Positions 1 to 11,226 of a DNA stretch of 64,000 nt are shown here, piece by piece (within the stretch, counting starts at the first letter, position 1; each line of letters begins with the position of its first letter). Below the pieces are notes generated by a model. The model was not told where the DNA came from. It worked only from the letters and a program-made list of their open reading frames with translations, and searched no databases. Location: assembly GCA_034769895.1 (NCBI GenBank), contig CM068373.1, positions 203,002,964 through 203,066,963 of the forward strand, written 5' to 3'. The translations under genes were made by a program, and so were the position numbers. This DNA is from Magicicada septendecula (taxonomy: Eukaryota > Arthropoda > Insecta > Hemiptera > Cicadidae).

Positions 1-1525
1 AATTCTTCTGAATTGGGGTCTTGTTGGTCTTGGGTTCCTCTAATGTTCTTCAATAACTGTCCTGATTCGTTTTACTATGTTTGGTATAGGTTTCCTCTTA
101 TTAAAATATAATTAGCTAAGAAGGTATAAAAACGCGTCTGTTGTCAATGATGGTTGTTAAAGAAGTTTTTATTTTATTTATCTGAATTTTCGGTTGCTAA
201 GGTAAAACTTGAAATCTGGTTGGTTGATTCAGATATACATTGTCATACAAATTCATTATTTTATTGCATGAACTTGGCCAACACTTTTAAATTAGTATAA
301 CTTTGTTATACTAATTGGGAATTTAAAACTAATAGCATCATTATTTTGGTCTTAACATTTGTGACACATAGACACCAAACATGCCTATTTTTGCTTAAGA
401 AATTCTGATGTTACATTTTTGCTATTTGAATTTTCTTAAATAATTTAAAACTGATTATTTCGATTCCATATTTACTGTGTGTACTATTAATTATAAACCT
501 ATCCATATTACAACATTTGTTTTATAAAATTCTAAATGTATTTCCTAAAATTTACAAAATTCCAAAGTTTTTATAGACCTAGGTCTTGATATGTTAAATT
601 TCTATTTTCTGTTATTGTAACACGTATTAACTATGCAACTACCATCAAAACTACTCCCTATAATTCTATTAGTATTATTATTTAAAATTACAACAATAAT
701 TATCACTGGAACATTATAAAAAAAAATTCACATTTTGTGATCAAACAATCTGTATATGCCTGGTTACATAAATCCTGCATAAGACATATCATCCACTCAT
801 TACCTAACAAAACTATAAATAACATAAACACAACTTTATTCTTACTTTCAAACATTAAAAGAAAAAGTTTAATCGTTTAATAATGATTTTATATCTTTCT
901 ATTTGTCTTAGACAGTTCAGCCATTGCTGTACTAGGTACTTTTACTGGTTTTTTCATCTTGTCATAGACATTTGATAATTATTATTTCTTAAGCCTTGTT
1001 TACACATGGATTGGCATTTCTATATTTTTGTCCATATTTTATTATTTGTTTTTATTACACAATAATCTCTTCTTTGGTTGTACAGTATTTATTTTATAAC
1101 ATTAGGTCCACCATTAATCACATTATTTTAATTGCATGTTTCCATATACAGTAGAGTCTCGGTTATCCGACCTTCGCTTATCCGACATTCCGTATTATCC
1201 GATGTCCCACCGCAAAAAAAATACATCAACATATGCATTAATTGGCAACAAGAACTGCAAGTTGCGAGCGTGAGCGTAGTCTATTTTTTGTTGCTCCCGA
1301 CTCTACCGCAGCTACTTAGTTACCCCGACTGTAAAGTCTACACTATGACTCATGTGTCTGTCATTCGTCCCACCCTCTCCCACTGACCGTCACAACTCAC
1401 TACTCAGTGCAGTGCAGTTTATCATTGTATGCGGATCGGTTTATCGTCTGTTACATGTGTATGTGTCTGTGTGTGTTAATTTGACAAACGTTGTTGTGTT
1501 GTTTAAAAGTGGAAATTTACGAAGT

Positions 1526-3106
1526 ATGGCGACGAAAAGAAAGAATGTTGTATCGATGGAACAAAAACTTGAGGCAATCAAGAGACTGGACAAGGGAGAG
1601 ACAATGCAGAAAAGACAACGCCTGCTGATAACTTTGGCATTGGACGGGTAATAGTAGGAGGCTGTAAAAAAAAGAATTGAAATAGAAAAATGGTGTGCAT
1701 CAAGATTTACAGAGGGTGCATTAAAAGAAAGATAAACTATGAAAAAATGTGACTATGAAAAAGTTAGTGAAGCTTTGTATGTTTGGTTTACACAGTTCAG
1801 GGACAAATGTGTGCCTATTTCAGGGGCTATTTTACAGCAAAAGGCGTTGCATTTTCGTAATGAATTCAATGAAAGGGACCCAGATTTCACAGCAAGTGTC
1901 GATTGGCTCGACCGATGGAAGGAACGCTACGGTATCCGCCAGTTAATGTTTGTGGTGAAAAACTATCATCGAATTTTGAAGAAATGGAAGGATTCAAGAA
2001 AAGATTTCAGGAATTTATTGAAACTGAAAGCCTAACGGGTGATCAGATATTTAACTGTGATGAGTCAGGCCTTAATTACAAAATGTTAGGGCCTACCTAG
2101 TAAGAGTCTTGCAGCCAGAACTGAAGCGGCAGCCCCTGGTTACAACTGTAGTAAGGAAAGACGGACAATTTTAGCATGCAGCAATGCTACAGCAAACCTC
2201 AAAATGGACCTTGCAATGATTGGAAAGTCCAAAAATCCTAGAGCCTTTAAAACAGTTTCAAAAAACGTTCTTCCTGTAAAATACTACAGTCAGAAAAGCA
2301 CATGGATGAGCAGTGAAAATTTCAAAGACTGGTTTTTTAAGAAATTCATTCCTTCAACAGAGAAGTTTTTGAAAGAAAATAATTTACCCAGAAAAGCAGT
2401 TTTGTTGGTAGATAATGCTCCAACGCACCCTGATGCAGATGGTGACATTAAGGCAATGTTTTTGCCCCCCAATGTAACCGCCATATGCCAACCTGTGGAT
2501 CAGGGCGTTTTGGAAACGATAAAAAGGAACTATCGCAGGAAGCTACTGTCCACAGTGATAGAAGAAATTGAAGAAGGACAAGACATGATTGAAAAATTGA
2601 AACGCATCAATGTAAAGGATGTTGCTTATTGGGTTGCAAGGGCCTGGGCTGACATATGGGCTCCAACAATTGCCAAATCATGGAAGAAGCTGCTAGGTGA
2701 TGATGAAAGTATGGAAACGGAAAGCACAGATGAAACCAAAGAAACCATTCTACCTTTAGTGCAACGTATCCCTGGATGTGAGGATGCATCTTTGCAAGAA
2801 ATTGAAAGTTGGATGAAGGATGATGATCAGTATGTAACTGATGGAGAAATTGACGCTCTTGTCAATTGCGATGACAACGAAATTGAAGATCAAAATCAAG
2901 CACCAACTGTTGAGCCTCTCACAATTTCACATAACGACGGAGTTAAGGCTCTAGAAACTGCAATTAAATACATTGAGCAACAAGAAGAAGCTACAGGAAT
3001 TGACATAATGATGCTGCAAAGATGGCGAGACTTGGCAGCGAAGAAATGGCACTCGTCAGTAAAGCAAACTACAATCAAAAATGTCTTTAAATCATCACAG
3101 AACTGA
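1526..3106 (+). pseudogene. Tigger-type DDE transposase, disrupted
   Basis: This is a decayed transposase of the pogo/Tigger family, which cuts and pastes the element by binding its terminal repeats. Translation starts plausibly at the ATG at 1526 with a psq/CENP-B-type N-terminal helix-turn-helix (KRKNVVSMEQKLEAIKRL). A CENP-B-like second DNA-binding domain lies at about 1739-1990 (SVDWLDRWKERYGI). The DDE catalytic region follows, with aspartates in NCDESGL (about 2059), LLVDNAPTHP (about 2411) and PVDQGVLE (about 2498). The reading frame is broken at least three times: near 1650, near 1930-2035 and at 2098. The last 300 codons (2204-3106) are open. It cannot make a full protein as it stands, so any mobility would need a transposase supplied in trans. 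Confidence 0.92.
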
Positions 3107-3330
3107 ACTTTTTAAGCGTATTTAACTTCAGACAATTCTGTAACTGTAAGTTCATTTTTTCAGTAAATTTTTTCTGTTGTTTTGTTGTAAAACATGATTA
3201 TTAGGTTCGTAATGTGTAAAATTATAACAGTTTGAAATTATAACACAGTTTGACGTTTAATAGGCTTTTTCTTAACACCTTCCTATTATCCGACATTTTC
3301 GCTTATCCGACGTTCTGCGTTCCCGTTTAT

Positions 3331-3394
3331 GTTCTAGTGGCTGAAAGTCTGGAAAATCATCAGCGCATAAGACAACTGAAAGTCGACATTCACA
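3331..3394 (+). repeat. 64-bp copy of Helitron-gene sequence inside the Tigger right TIR
   Basis: These 64 bases match the reverse complement of 4429-4492 at 62 of 64 positions. That stretch lies in the DUF6570-type coding region about 1 kb away. The segment sits between CTTATG near the tip of the right TIR and the continuing TIR sequence ACATAAACGGG, so it interrupts an otherwise ordinary Tigger terminus. See findings. Confidence 0.9.
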
Positions 3395-3825
3395 TAAGCG
3401 AGACTACTGTATCTATAATGATTGTGTTCTTGTATTATTCAATTATATTGGTTAGTTAACATTTTTTTTTTTTTTTTACATTCTATTGTGTATTTGGGCC
3501 TATTATCCCTCAATTTGTATTTTGATTATTTCTATATTGTATGATACATTTAACAAAACAATTTGTAATGGTCCATAATGCTGCCTGGCTTCGTAGGTAT
3601 TATTGTTGTAATTGGTCGAATTTTATCTCATCATCTGGGTATTTTCCATCACTTTACCTAAACATTAATTTGGGTACGGTCAGTTATAGGCTAAGTCAGT
3701 CTAAAGTTGCTATTTGTTCATCTTCACTATCATTTTTAAAAGATATGTTTCTTCTTGTTAAGTTTCTTTTCATGATCTTCATTAAATCTGGTACGATATC
3801 AAGCTATGCCAAATGTAATGTTACA

Positions 3826-5322
3826 GTATTCCACATGTATATTCAGAGAAAAACGTGGTTAGAGCATTTTTCAAGTTTGGAAATCCAGCATCAGTATCAT
3901 CGTTAATGAGATGGCCATCTAAAGCAAGTTCATCACAAACATGGATGTCAACATTACGATTGTTATATGTCGTATGAGATTGGAGCTCTGTCACCCGCAA
4001 ATATTCGGTATTCTCTTCCGCTGGATCAGGAGCGACCCGGTTCGCTATACATTCTCGGTATAACCTATCTCCCATAACGAATACATAGTCGATATCACTT
4101 GCACACCACTTATTCGGATCGAGTAGACAAAATGCAATGCAAGCAATCGCTGCTATTGCTGTACATTGATTTCCACGAGAACTGATACCAAATCTGTCGT
4201 TGGATTGATGGAATACACCACGCAAAATTGACACGTTCTCCGACAAATTTACGTATCTACTCATCGTATCAGGTTCTACTCCTTGAATATCTTCATCTGG
4301 ATTCCTAATTATAGGATCACCAACAATTTGTGCTAGTTGAGCAACGTCAATATTATCGGGGAAGAATGGAACCACATCATGATACAGAGGATTATTCTTC
4401 ATTAGCCACTGCAAGGCTACTTTTAATTTGTGAATGTCGACTTTCAGTTGTCTTATGCGCTGATGATTTTCCAGACTTTCTGCCACTATAACAATTCCAG
4501 CTTGGCTCAATTGTAGCGGAAGTTGCTCAGCCAATTCAACAACATCTTGCGCAAATAGAATAATTTGCCCTCTGCACCAATCTTGACTGAATCGATTGTG
4601 AACTTTAATGATTTTGAGATGAGGCACAATTCTGCTCAGGAGTCTCTGCTCAAAGTCTGATAAATTGGCCAATTCTTCAGGCCCAGATGATATTTCCATT
4701 TTATTCCAGAAGGCTTGAGGTGGAATTTTTCGTTTTTTAAGATTAGTTGCATAGCGAGAGCAGGCCACAACACTCCTCAATTCAACTAGATCTGAATGTA
4801 TCATTGATGACAATTGAGTTGTCTTCAAATTGCACCGCTGTTGTGGATATAGTCTTTTTACATATTGCACAGGGCACATCGCAAAATATATTGATTGCTT
4901 TCTTGAAATCGGATGTATCGAATGACTGCCTTTTCTTGCTGATTGTTTCACGCATTCGTTGTAAGCGACTACTTCTCTCATCAGGCATCTCGTTCTGCTG
5001 GATGTCATTATTACGTTTACGTACGTTAGATAGTCGTTGTGAACATTCTTCAGCAGTCTCATTTGAAAGCCGGTTATGAATCAATGAGAGGCGATGTGCT
5101 CGTTCATCGGGAGTCTTATTTGAAAGGCGTTTCTGAATCAAGGAAAGACGGTGTGACCGTTCTTCTGTTGATTCATTTGATAGTCGATGGTGTGCTCGAT
5201 TAAGTCGGTGTATTTTTTTCCTGTTCTGTCTCCTTCGAATATCTATAATTCATGTATTTTCACATCCATGCGAGTCTCTCCACATATTTGCTGGGAAACT
5301 CTTCACGGCGAACGTCTGCCAT
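3826..5322 (-). pseudogene. Helitron-type protein fragment: STPR-like repeats, DUF6570, C76-like domain
   Basis: On the minus strand a start is possible at 5322, but that frame soon closes. From about 5215 the translation shows 19-residue repeats (RLSNKTPDERAHRLSLIHN and variants), like the STPR repeats found near the N-terminus of insect Helitron proteins. A CxxC pair (CDVPCAICKK) follows, then a region resembling DUF6570 (LSDFEQRLLSRIVPHLKIIK). After that comes a segment with SSRGNQCTAIAAIACI, which resembles the Cys-box of herpesvirus-tegument/C76-like peptidase domains found in some transposon proteins. A frameshift lies between the repeat frame (open to 4782) and the downstream frame (open from 5062 to 3821), probably near 4820-4860. 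The C-terminus is cut at 3825 by insertion of LTR A; the Helitron N, Rep and helicase regions are absent. Family assignment is from motif recall. Confidence 0.7.
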
Positions 5323-5436
5323 TTTCTTCTTCACTCGAGAAAGGCGCTCAGATTTTGACTCTTGCGTTTTGTGCAAACGGTTTTTCTTCATACGCGCGGC
5401 TTTTTTTGTTGGCTGACCCATGTTTCCATGTCAATA

Positions 5437-6881
5437 GGAAAAAAGAACCGACTTCGAAAAACGCACTAAACAGTATGAAATAATCGATAAAAAAAACGCT
5501 CTAAAAAGTATGAAATAATCAATAAAAAACGCACTAAAAAGTATGAAATAATCGATAAAAAACGCACTAAAAAGTTTGTAATAATCGATAAAAAGTATGA
5601 ATAATCGATAAAAACCTTTTTGAAGTCGGCGCCGTATTTCAAACGTAATTTGCTCACGAATACAAATTAGAGCTTATATTGGATTGGGTCCAAGTGTAAA
5701 CTGTAAGCAACTAAGAACACACAGTGCTGAGTATATATATTATAAATGATTATATATATACTTCTTAGTCCATTTTTCGAAGTCGATTATTACACGATCA
5801 ATATGACGGTCATGACCATTATTAAATTGCTCGAATCACGTCAGTTCGTTGATGAGATTAGTATAATTTTATATAACCCTTTACAGGCCTAAAGTAGAAT
5901 CTTTTATGGCTAAGTTGCAGGCGGTCGTCAGTAATTAATTAGTATTTATCTTATCAACTCTATGGAATGCATTCAAGCTGGCTGTTACTATACACCACAG
6001 CACAGACCGGTTCAAGCAGTCCCCTGCACACCCACTATCACACACTCACCCACATACAGACTCACGCACACACCACCGGAGATAAGAGCATCCGTGGAAT
6101 GAACAATCATACAAGAAAGCACATTGAAAGTGATCACAAGCAACAAACAATACCGAACAAAAACAGAGATAACAACCAGTTCACTAAGAGACTGCACTGA
6201 ACTGAGGTCCGCTGTTTACAACGTCTAAACCGCAACGTAGAAAGAGATAGAAACACAATTACTACATATTGATAGCACACACATGCACACGTACATAACA
6301 CAAGACAGTAAATATATAACGGCGAGCACTGATTGTACTTCGCGGAACACGTAAGATAAACATTCCCGCAATAAAGCACTATACAACCACACTCGGTGAA
6401 GGCTCAGACGCAACTTAACACAAGGTTAAATATAAATTGCAGCTCTATTGCAATTCTGCCTTAAGAATAGGTATAAATTAAAAGACTAACAACTACGCGA
6501 ATTATCGACCGATAAATTGAGTTTTCATTGAAGAACTTACGTCTGTGTCTCATGCAGTCTCCTGAATAAAAAAATTTTTTTGAACAAAAAGAACCTATAT
6601 ATGGTACTGTATACTCAGCACTGTGTGTTCTTAGTTGCTTACAGTTTACACTTGGACCCAATACAATATAAGCTCTAATTTGTATTCGTGAGCAAAATTC
6701 TATAAGTCAGTTTGAAATACGGCGCCGACTTCAAAAAGGTTTTTATGATTATTCATACTTTTTATCGATTATTTAATACTTTTTAGTGCGTTTTTTATTG
6801 ATTATTTCATACTCTTTAGTGCGTTTTTTATCGATTATTTCATACTTCTTAGTGCGTTTTTCGAAGTTGGTTCTTTTTTCC
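5437..6881. mobile_element. Foldback-type element with tandem-repeat inverted arms
   Basis: The arms 5437-5736 and 6610-6881 are inverted copies of each other. They begin with GGAAAAAAGAACC and contain a tandem array of about five units of 32-33 bp (core AACGCACTAAAAAGTATG, ending ATAATCGAT). A unique inner part of each arm includes GGCGCCG and GTGTTCTTAGTTGCTTACAG. Long inverted arms built of internal tandem repeats are the hallmark of foldback elements. The central 870 bp has no convincing ORF and includes a CA-rich stretch at 6030-6080. I see no clear target duplication. The element lies just upstream of the Helitron-type pseudogene and could be part of the same larger element. Confidence 0.75.
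5449..5620. repeat. 32-33-bp tandem array in left foldback arm
   Basis: About five degenerate units, each containing CGATAAAAAACGCACTAAAA or a close variant followed by AGTATGAAATAAT. The mirror array is at about 6750-6870. Unit lengths and internal A-runs differ between arms, so the arms are diverging independently. Confidence 0.85.
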
Positions 6882-6921
6882 CACAAATTTTTTTTTTTAT
6901 TAACTCATGTAAAGGAGGAAT

Positions 6922-7045
<124 letters not shown>

Positions 7046-8992
7046 TGTAACATTACATTTGGCATAGCTTGATATCGTACCAGATTTAATGAAGATCATG
7101 GATAAGAAACTTAACACGAAGAAACATATCTTTTAAAAATGATAGTGAAGATGAACAAATAATAACTTTAGACTGACAGACTATAACTGACCGTACCCAA
7201 ATTAATGTTTATGTAAAGTGATGGAAAATACCCAGATGATGAGATAAAATTCGACCAATTACAATAATAATACCTATGAAGCCAGACAGCATTATGGACC
7301 ATTACTATCAGTAAAACAAATTGTTTTGTTAAATTATCATACAATATAGAAATAATCAAAATACAAATTGAGGGATAATAGGCCCAAATACACAATAGAA
7401 CGTAAAAAAAAAATACTAGCAAAATGTTAACTAACCAATATAATTGAATAATACAAGAACACAATCATTATAGATACATGGAAACATACAATTAAAATAG
7501 TATGATTAATGGTGGACCTAATGTTATAAAATAAATACTGTACAACCAAAGAAGAGATTATTGTGTAATAAAAACGAATAATAAAATATGGACAAAAATA
7601 TAGAAATGCCAATCCATGTGTAAACAAGGCTTAAGAAATAATAATTATCAAATGTAGGATTTATGTAACCAGGCATATACAGATTGTTTGATCACAAAAT
7701 GTGAATTATGTTTTTTATAATGTTCCAGTAATAATTATTGTTGTAATTTTAAATAATAATACTAATAAAGTTATAGGGAGTAGTTTTGATGGTAGTTGCA
7801 TAGTTAATACGTGTTACAATAACAGAAAATAGAAATTTAACATGTCAAGACCTAGGTCTATAAAAACTTTGGAATTTTGTAAATTTTAGGAAATACATTT
7901 AGAATTTTATAAAACAAATGTTGTAATATGGATAGGTTTATAATTAATAGTATACACAGTAAATATGCAATCAAAATAATCAGTTTTAAATTATTTAAGA
8001 CAATTCAAATAGCAAAAATGTAACATCAGAATTTCTTAAGCAAAAATAGGCATGTTTGGTGTCTATGTGTCACAAATGTTAAGACCAAAATAATGATGCT
8101 ATTAGTTTTAAATTCCTTTGGCCAAGTTCATGCAATAAAATAATGAATTTGTATGACAATGTATATCTGAATCAACCAACCAGATTTCAAGTTTTACCTT
8201 AGCAACCGAAAATTCAGATAAATAAAAGGAGGACTTCTTTAACAACCATCATTGAAAACAGACGCGTTTTTATAACGTCTTAGCTAATTATATTTTAATA
8301 AGAGGAAACCTATACCAAACATAGTAAAACGAATCAGGACAGTTATTGAAGAACATTAGAGGAACCCAAGACCAACAAGACCCCAATTCAGAAGAATTTA
8401 AATCCTGGAAGAAGAATTAAGGAAGATTTGGACTCCATCTTCGTCTTGAACGAATAAAAGAAGAGGATCTGGGTGAATCTGTATAATTTTATAAACTTAT
8501 TTAACAACAACACCCACATCTGAGCACACGAACCACTTAGAAAACTAAACAATAAAAAACCATATATACTATAATATACACCAACACTAAAGAACACTTG
8601 AAGATAACACAAATTGATTATTACACCTTTTGAGTACCAAAAAACTGAACGACAACTAATAAATACCTAAAACTTTTCATAACCTAGAACTGTGGTCAAC
8701 ACAACCACAACTACTAGTTTGCACTATAAAACCATCAGAACCTTTTTATATCCTTATCTTGTAAAGTTTGTATTTCGATTTTAAGAGTTGTATTAATTGT
8801 TTAACCATAACATTCGAACCGAATACGCCCTGAGATTATTTTATTTTATTTGGAGCGACAGTTGGCAGCTCCGAATTAGGTCACTGGTTTTGAGCGCCGA
8901 GGAGGGAGCGAACGGCGGAAATAGTGGAATACAACAGGAAACGAATTTACTTACATCTTATTATTCAACACTATACAGAGTAGTTGGGTTAT
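7046..8992 (+). repeat. 5' LTR (LTR B) of element 1
   Basis: Starts TGTAACATTACATTTGGCAT and ends near GTAGTTGGGTTAT, where similarity to LTR C stops. The exact ends are uncertain by about 5 bp because no canonical terminal CA is seen. It lacks a segment of about 190 bp present in LTR C (15406-15594) and a smaller one near 16057-16097. It also lacks the 236-bp block found in LTR C at about 16826-17062. A GAA/AGAA-rich stretch lies at 8390-8465. Confidence 0.85.
8725..8731 (+). promoter_or_regulatory. Possible TATA box in LTR B
   Basis: TATAAAA in the context GCACTATAAAACCATCAG, conserved in LTR C at about 16706. Its position towards the 3' part of the LTR fits a U3/R boundary, but no initiator is obvious, so this is only a candidate. 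Confidence 0.35.
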
Positions 8993-8996
8993 AAAT

Positions 8997-9014
8997 TGGA
9001 AAACCAACGTGTGA
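8997..9014 (+). other. Candidate primer binding site of element 1
   Basis: TGGAAAACCAACGTGTG begins four bases after the LTR end. A PBS normally starts TGG, complementary to a tRNA CCA end. I cannot name the tRNA. Confidence 0.5.
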
Positions 9015-9128
9015 GGCAATAAATTAAAATATAATTTATAATCAAACAACGAAAAATAAACGAAAATCAGGAAACGGGAAACATCGCGCAAACGGACGGC
9101 TGAAACCGAGAAAGAAAGCGAATTAAGC

Positions 9129-11070
9129 ATGGAAGACAAGGAGCAACACCGGTTGAGGAAGTAGAAACTATAATAAGGAAGGCTCAGGAGAAACAACCAG
9201 AAGAACCCACACAAACAGAAAGCGAGAAGATGCAAGAAAAGATTAAACGTATGATGGAATTAATGCAGGAAACTGGTAAGAAAACGGAGGAGAGTAATAA
9301 GAAACTAATGAACGCAATGAAGGTAGACTTGAGTAAGAAGATGGAGGAATTAAAAAAGGACAATAAACAGTCTATGGAGGAAATAAAGAGTGATAATAAA
9401 CAGACAAAGGAGGAATTGAGCCGAAAATTGGAAGAGACTAATAAGAAAATGGATGAAAAGATGGGAGAATTGAAAGAGAATAGCAGGAAAATGGACGAGA
9501 AAATAGACGAAAATAATAGAGCATTGAGGGAAGAATTGAAGGGAAATTACCAGGAAACCATGAAAAAATTAGATGAACACAAAGAGTCATTAAAAGAAGA
9601 GTGGGATAACAAGATGGAAATTAATAACTGGCAATTGCAGGAAGAATGGGACAAGAAGCTAGAAGAACCGGTGACCAAAATTAAAAGGGTAGAATCCGAG
9701 ACCGAGGAAAAGTGTGAGCGGATGAACCAAGAGATACTGAGCATCCGGGAAGAAACGAATGGACGAATAGGAAATATACAAACAAACCAAGCAGTGATGG
9801 GAGAAAGATTAGAAAGCATAGGTACTAGTCTTAGTCGGGTACAAGACCAAAAAACTGCCCATAGAGATGAAATCAACTCTCTAAGAAACAGACAATGTAC
9901 CGGTGCCCGTACCACATGTGAGGAAAACCGAGAAGTTATCAACTTCCAGAATTATAGAAAAAACCCTATGCTATTCGTAGAAGAGGTAGAAGAAAAAATA
10001 GCAAAAACCGGAGAAGACAGATGGGTTGTAATTAGTAGTGTGCTGGACGAAATGTTCAGAGAAGTCTATGATAATTGGTGGACGGCGATGCGGCCGAATA
10101 TACAAAATTTTCAAGAATTAAAAGACAATTTAAATCCAAATACTGCTCTGATGCCACACAACACATGAGAAGAAGTGACATAGGATTGGGCCGATATGAT
10201 CTACACGGCAAACAAACTCCGACCACATACTTTCTGGGTAAGATCAACATAGCCAGACATTTAGAGCCTGCAATTCCTACTGAATGTTTAGTGAGGCTAT
10301 TGGCTTATCACTATGGTGGAGAAATTAGGAGAGGCCAAATAAACGGACGGATACAAACCATTGAGGAGATGTCGGCATTGTTAGCGGAAATGGAACAAGA
10401 GAAGAGCTTCCTCCAATACAGACGAAGGAGCGACGAGATGGATAGAAATAATGGTCGCCGCGACGCTCGATATTAAAACAACGGGAATAGACCAAATAAT
10501 AATAATTACAACAACAACAATGGTAACCACTATCAACGTAGTTACCAAAATAATAATAACAATAACAACTATCAACAGAATAATTCGATGAATAATAACA
10601 ACAATAACAATAGCCACTTTTACCGTAGCTCTCCTACGAATAATAATAACGGATACCAGCGTGCCAATGATAGAGACAATCATTACCAGAACAACCGAGG
10701 TCATCAAAACAATTACGATAACCGATATAGGCAGAATAATAATGGCAATTATAACAACCAAAACCAAACATATCGAAGGCATGTGAATTATGTGAGCACC
10801 GAAGATATAGATATGGGAAGACGTTCATACCAGGAACGAATGAATTATAATGGGAACCGGGAGAGACGTTTTAAGGAGGAGAATAACCAACGCTACCGGG
10901 ATGAACATAGGCGTAGTAGGAGCTGCGAGGATGACATGAGTAACAGAAACATAGTGACGTTCAATAATAACGCCATTGAGATACAAGAATTACATAATAG
11001 AGACAGACCCGGTAAACCAGACAACAGGACCGAGGAGATCAGCCCTGATTTAAACGGACCGCGGCAGTGA
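9129..11070 (+). pseudogene. gag of element 1, disrupted
   Basis: The gag precursor would form the particle and bind RNA. A start at 9129 is likely (MEDKEQH); a one-base shift near 9150 is needed to join it to the frame open from about 9170 to 10168. Residues 30-220 are highly charged and heptad-like (KKMEELKKDNKQSMEEIKSD), indicating a long coiled coil. A capsid-like segment follows (NPMLFVEEVEEKIAKTGEDR, then NWWTAMRPNIQNFQELK). It shifts frame near 10100-10150 into HMRRSDIGLGRYDLHGKQTP. After a stop at about 10476 the tail is very Asn-rich (10480-10800), with no CCHC zinc knuckle visible, and ends near 11070. The architecture of coil plus Asn-rich tail resembles the single ORF of element 4. 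Confidence 0.82.
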
Positions 11071-11226
11071 GAAACCAACAGGTCCCATCACTGAACCGAC
11101 AATTTGGATACTTACTAGGACGAGACAAAACGACTGACAATACCATTACAATAGTGCATAATCATTTTTTAAAAAATGTGAGAGAAGAATTGCTAAATGA
11201 AGATACAATAACGAACAATAATTCGA

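Larger units (their letters stand above)
1149..3409 (+). mobile_element. Tigger/pogo-type DNA transposon, 2.26 kb
   Basis: The left terminus starts CAGTAGAGTCTCGGTTATCC and the right terminus ends in the matching inverted form (CGAGACTACTG). TA dinucleotides at 1147-1148 and 3410-3411 form the target duplication expected of the Tc1/mariner-pogo superfamily. The pre-insertion site is directly visible in the sister LTRs near 7475 and 15225, where the same flanks are joined by a single TA. The inside of the TIR repeats the motif CTTATCCGAC several times. The right TIR is interrupted by a 64-bp foreign segment, described separately. The element carries one decayed transposase gene. Confidence 0.93.
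1..3825 (-). mobile_element. LTR copy A (element 1 family), partial, interrupted by Tigger
   Basis: Once the Tigger insertion is removed, this stretch is the reverse complement of LTR B (from 7046) and LTR C (from 14792). Its 5' end, on the minus strand, is at 3825, where the shared terminal motif TGTAACATTAC begins. Position 1 corresponds to about 8396 of LTR B, so roughly 600 bp of this LTR lies outside the window. Whether it is a solo LTR or one end of a provirus cannot be decided. It is inserted in, and truncates, the Helitron-type ORF to its right. It retains segments that LTR B has lost, for example around 275-330 and 780-950, so it is closer in structure to LTR C. Confidence 0.85.

Noticed and set aside
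10381..10782. 133-codon Ile/Val-rich minus-strand frame
   Set aside because: It is the complement of the Asn-codon-rich gag tail of element 1.
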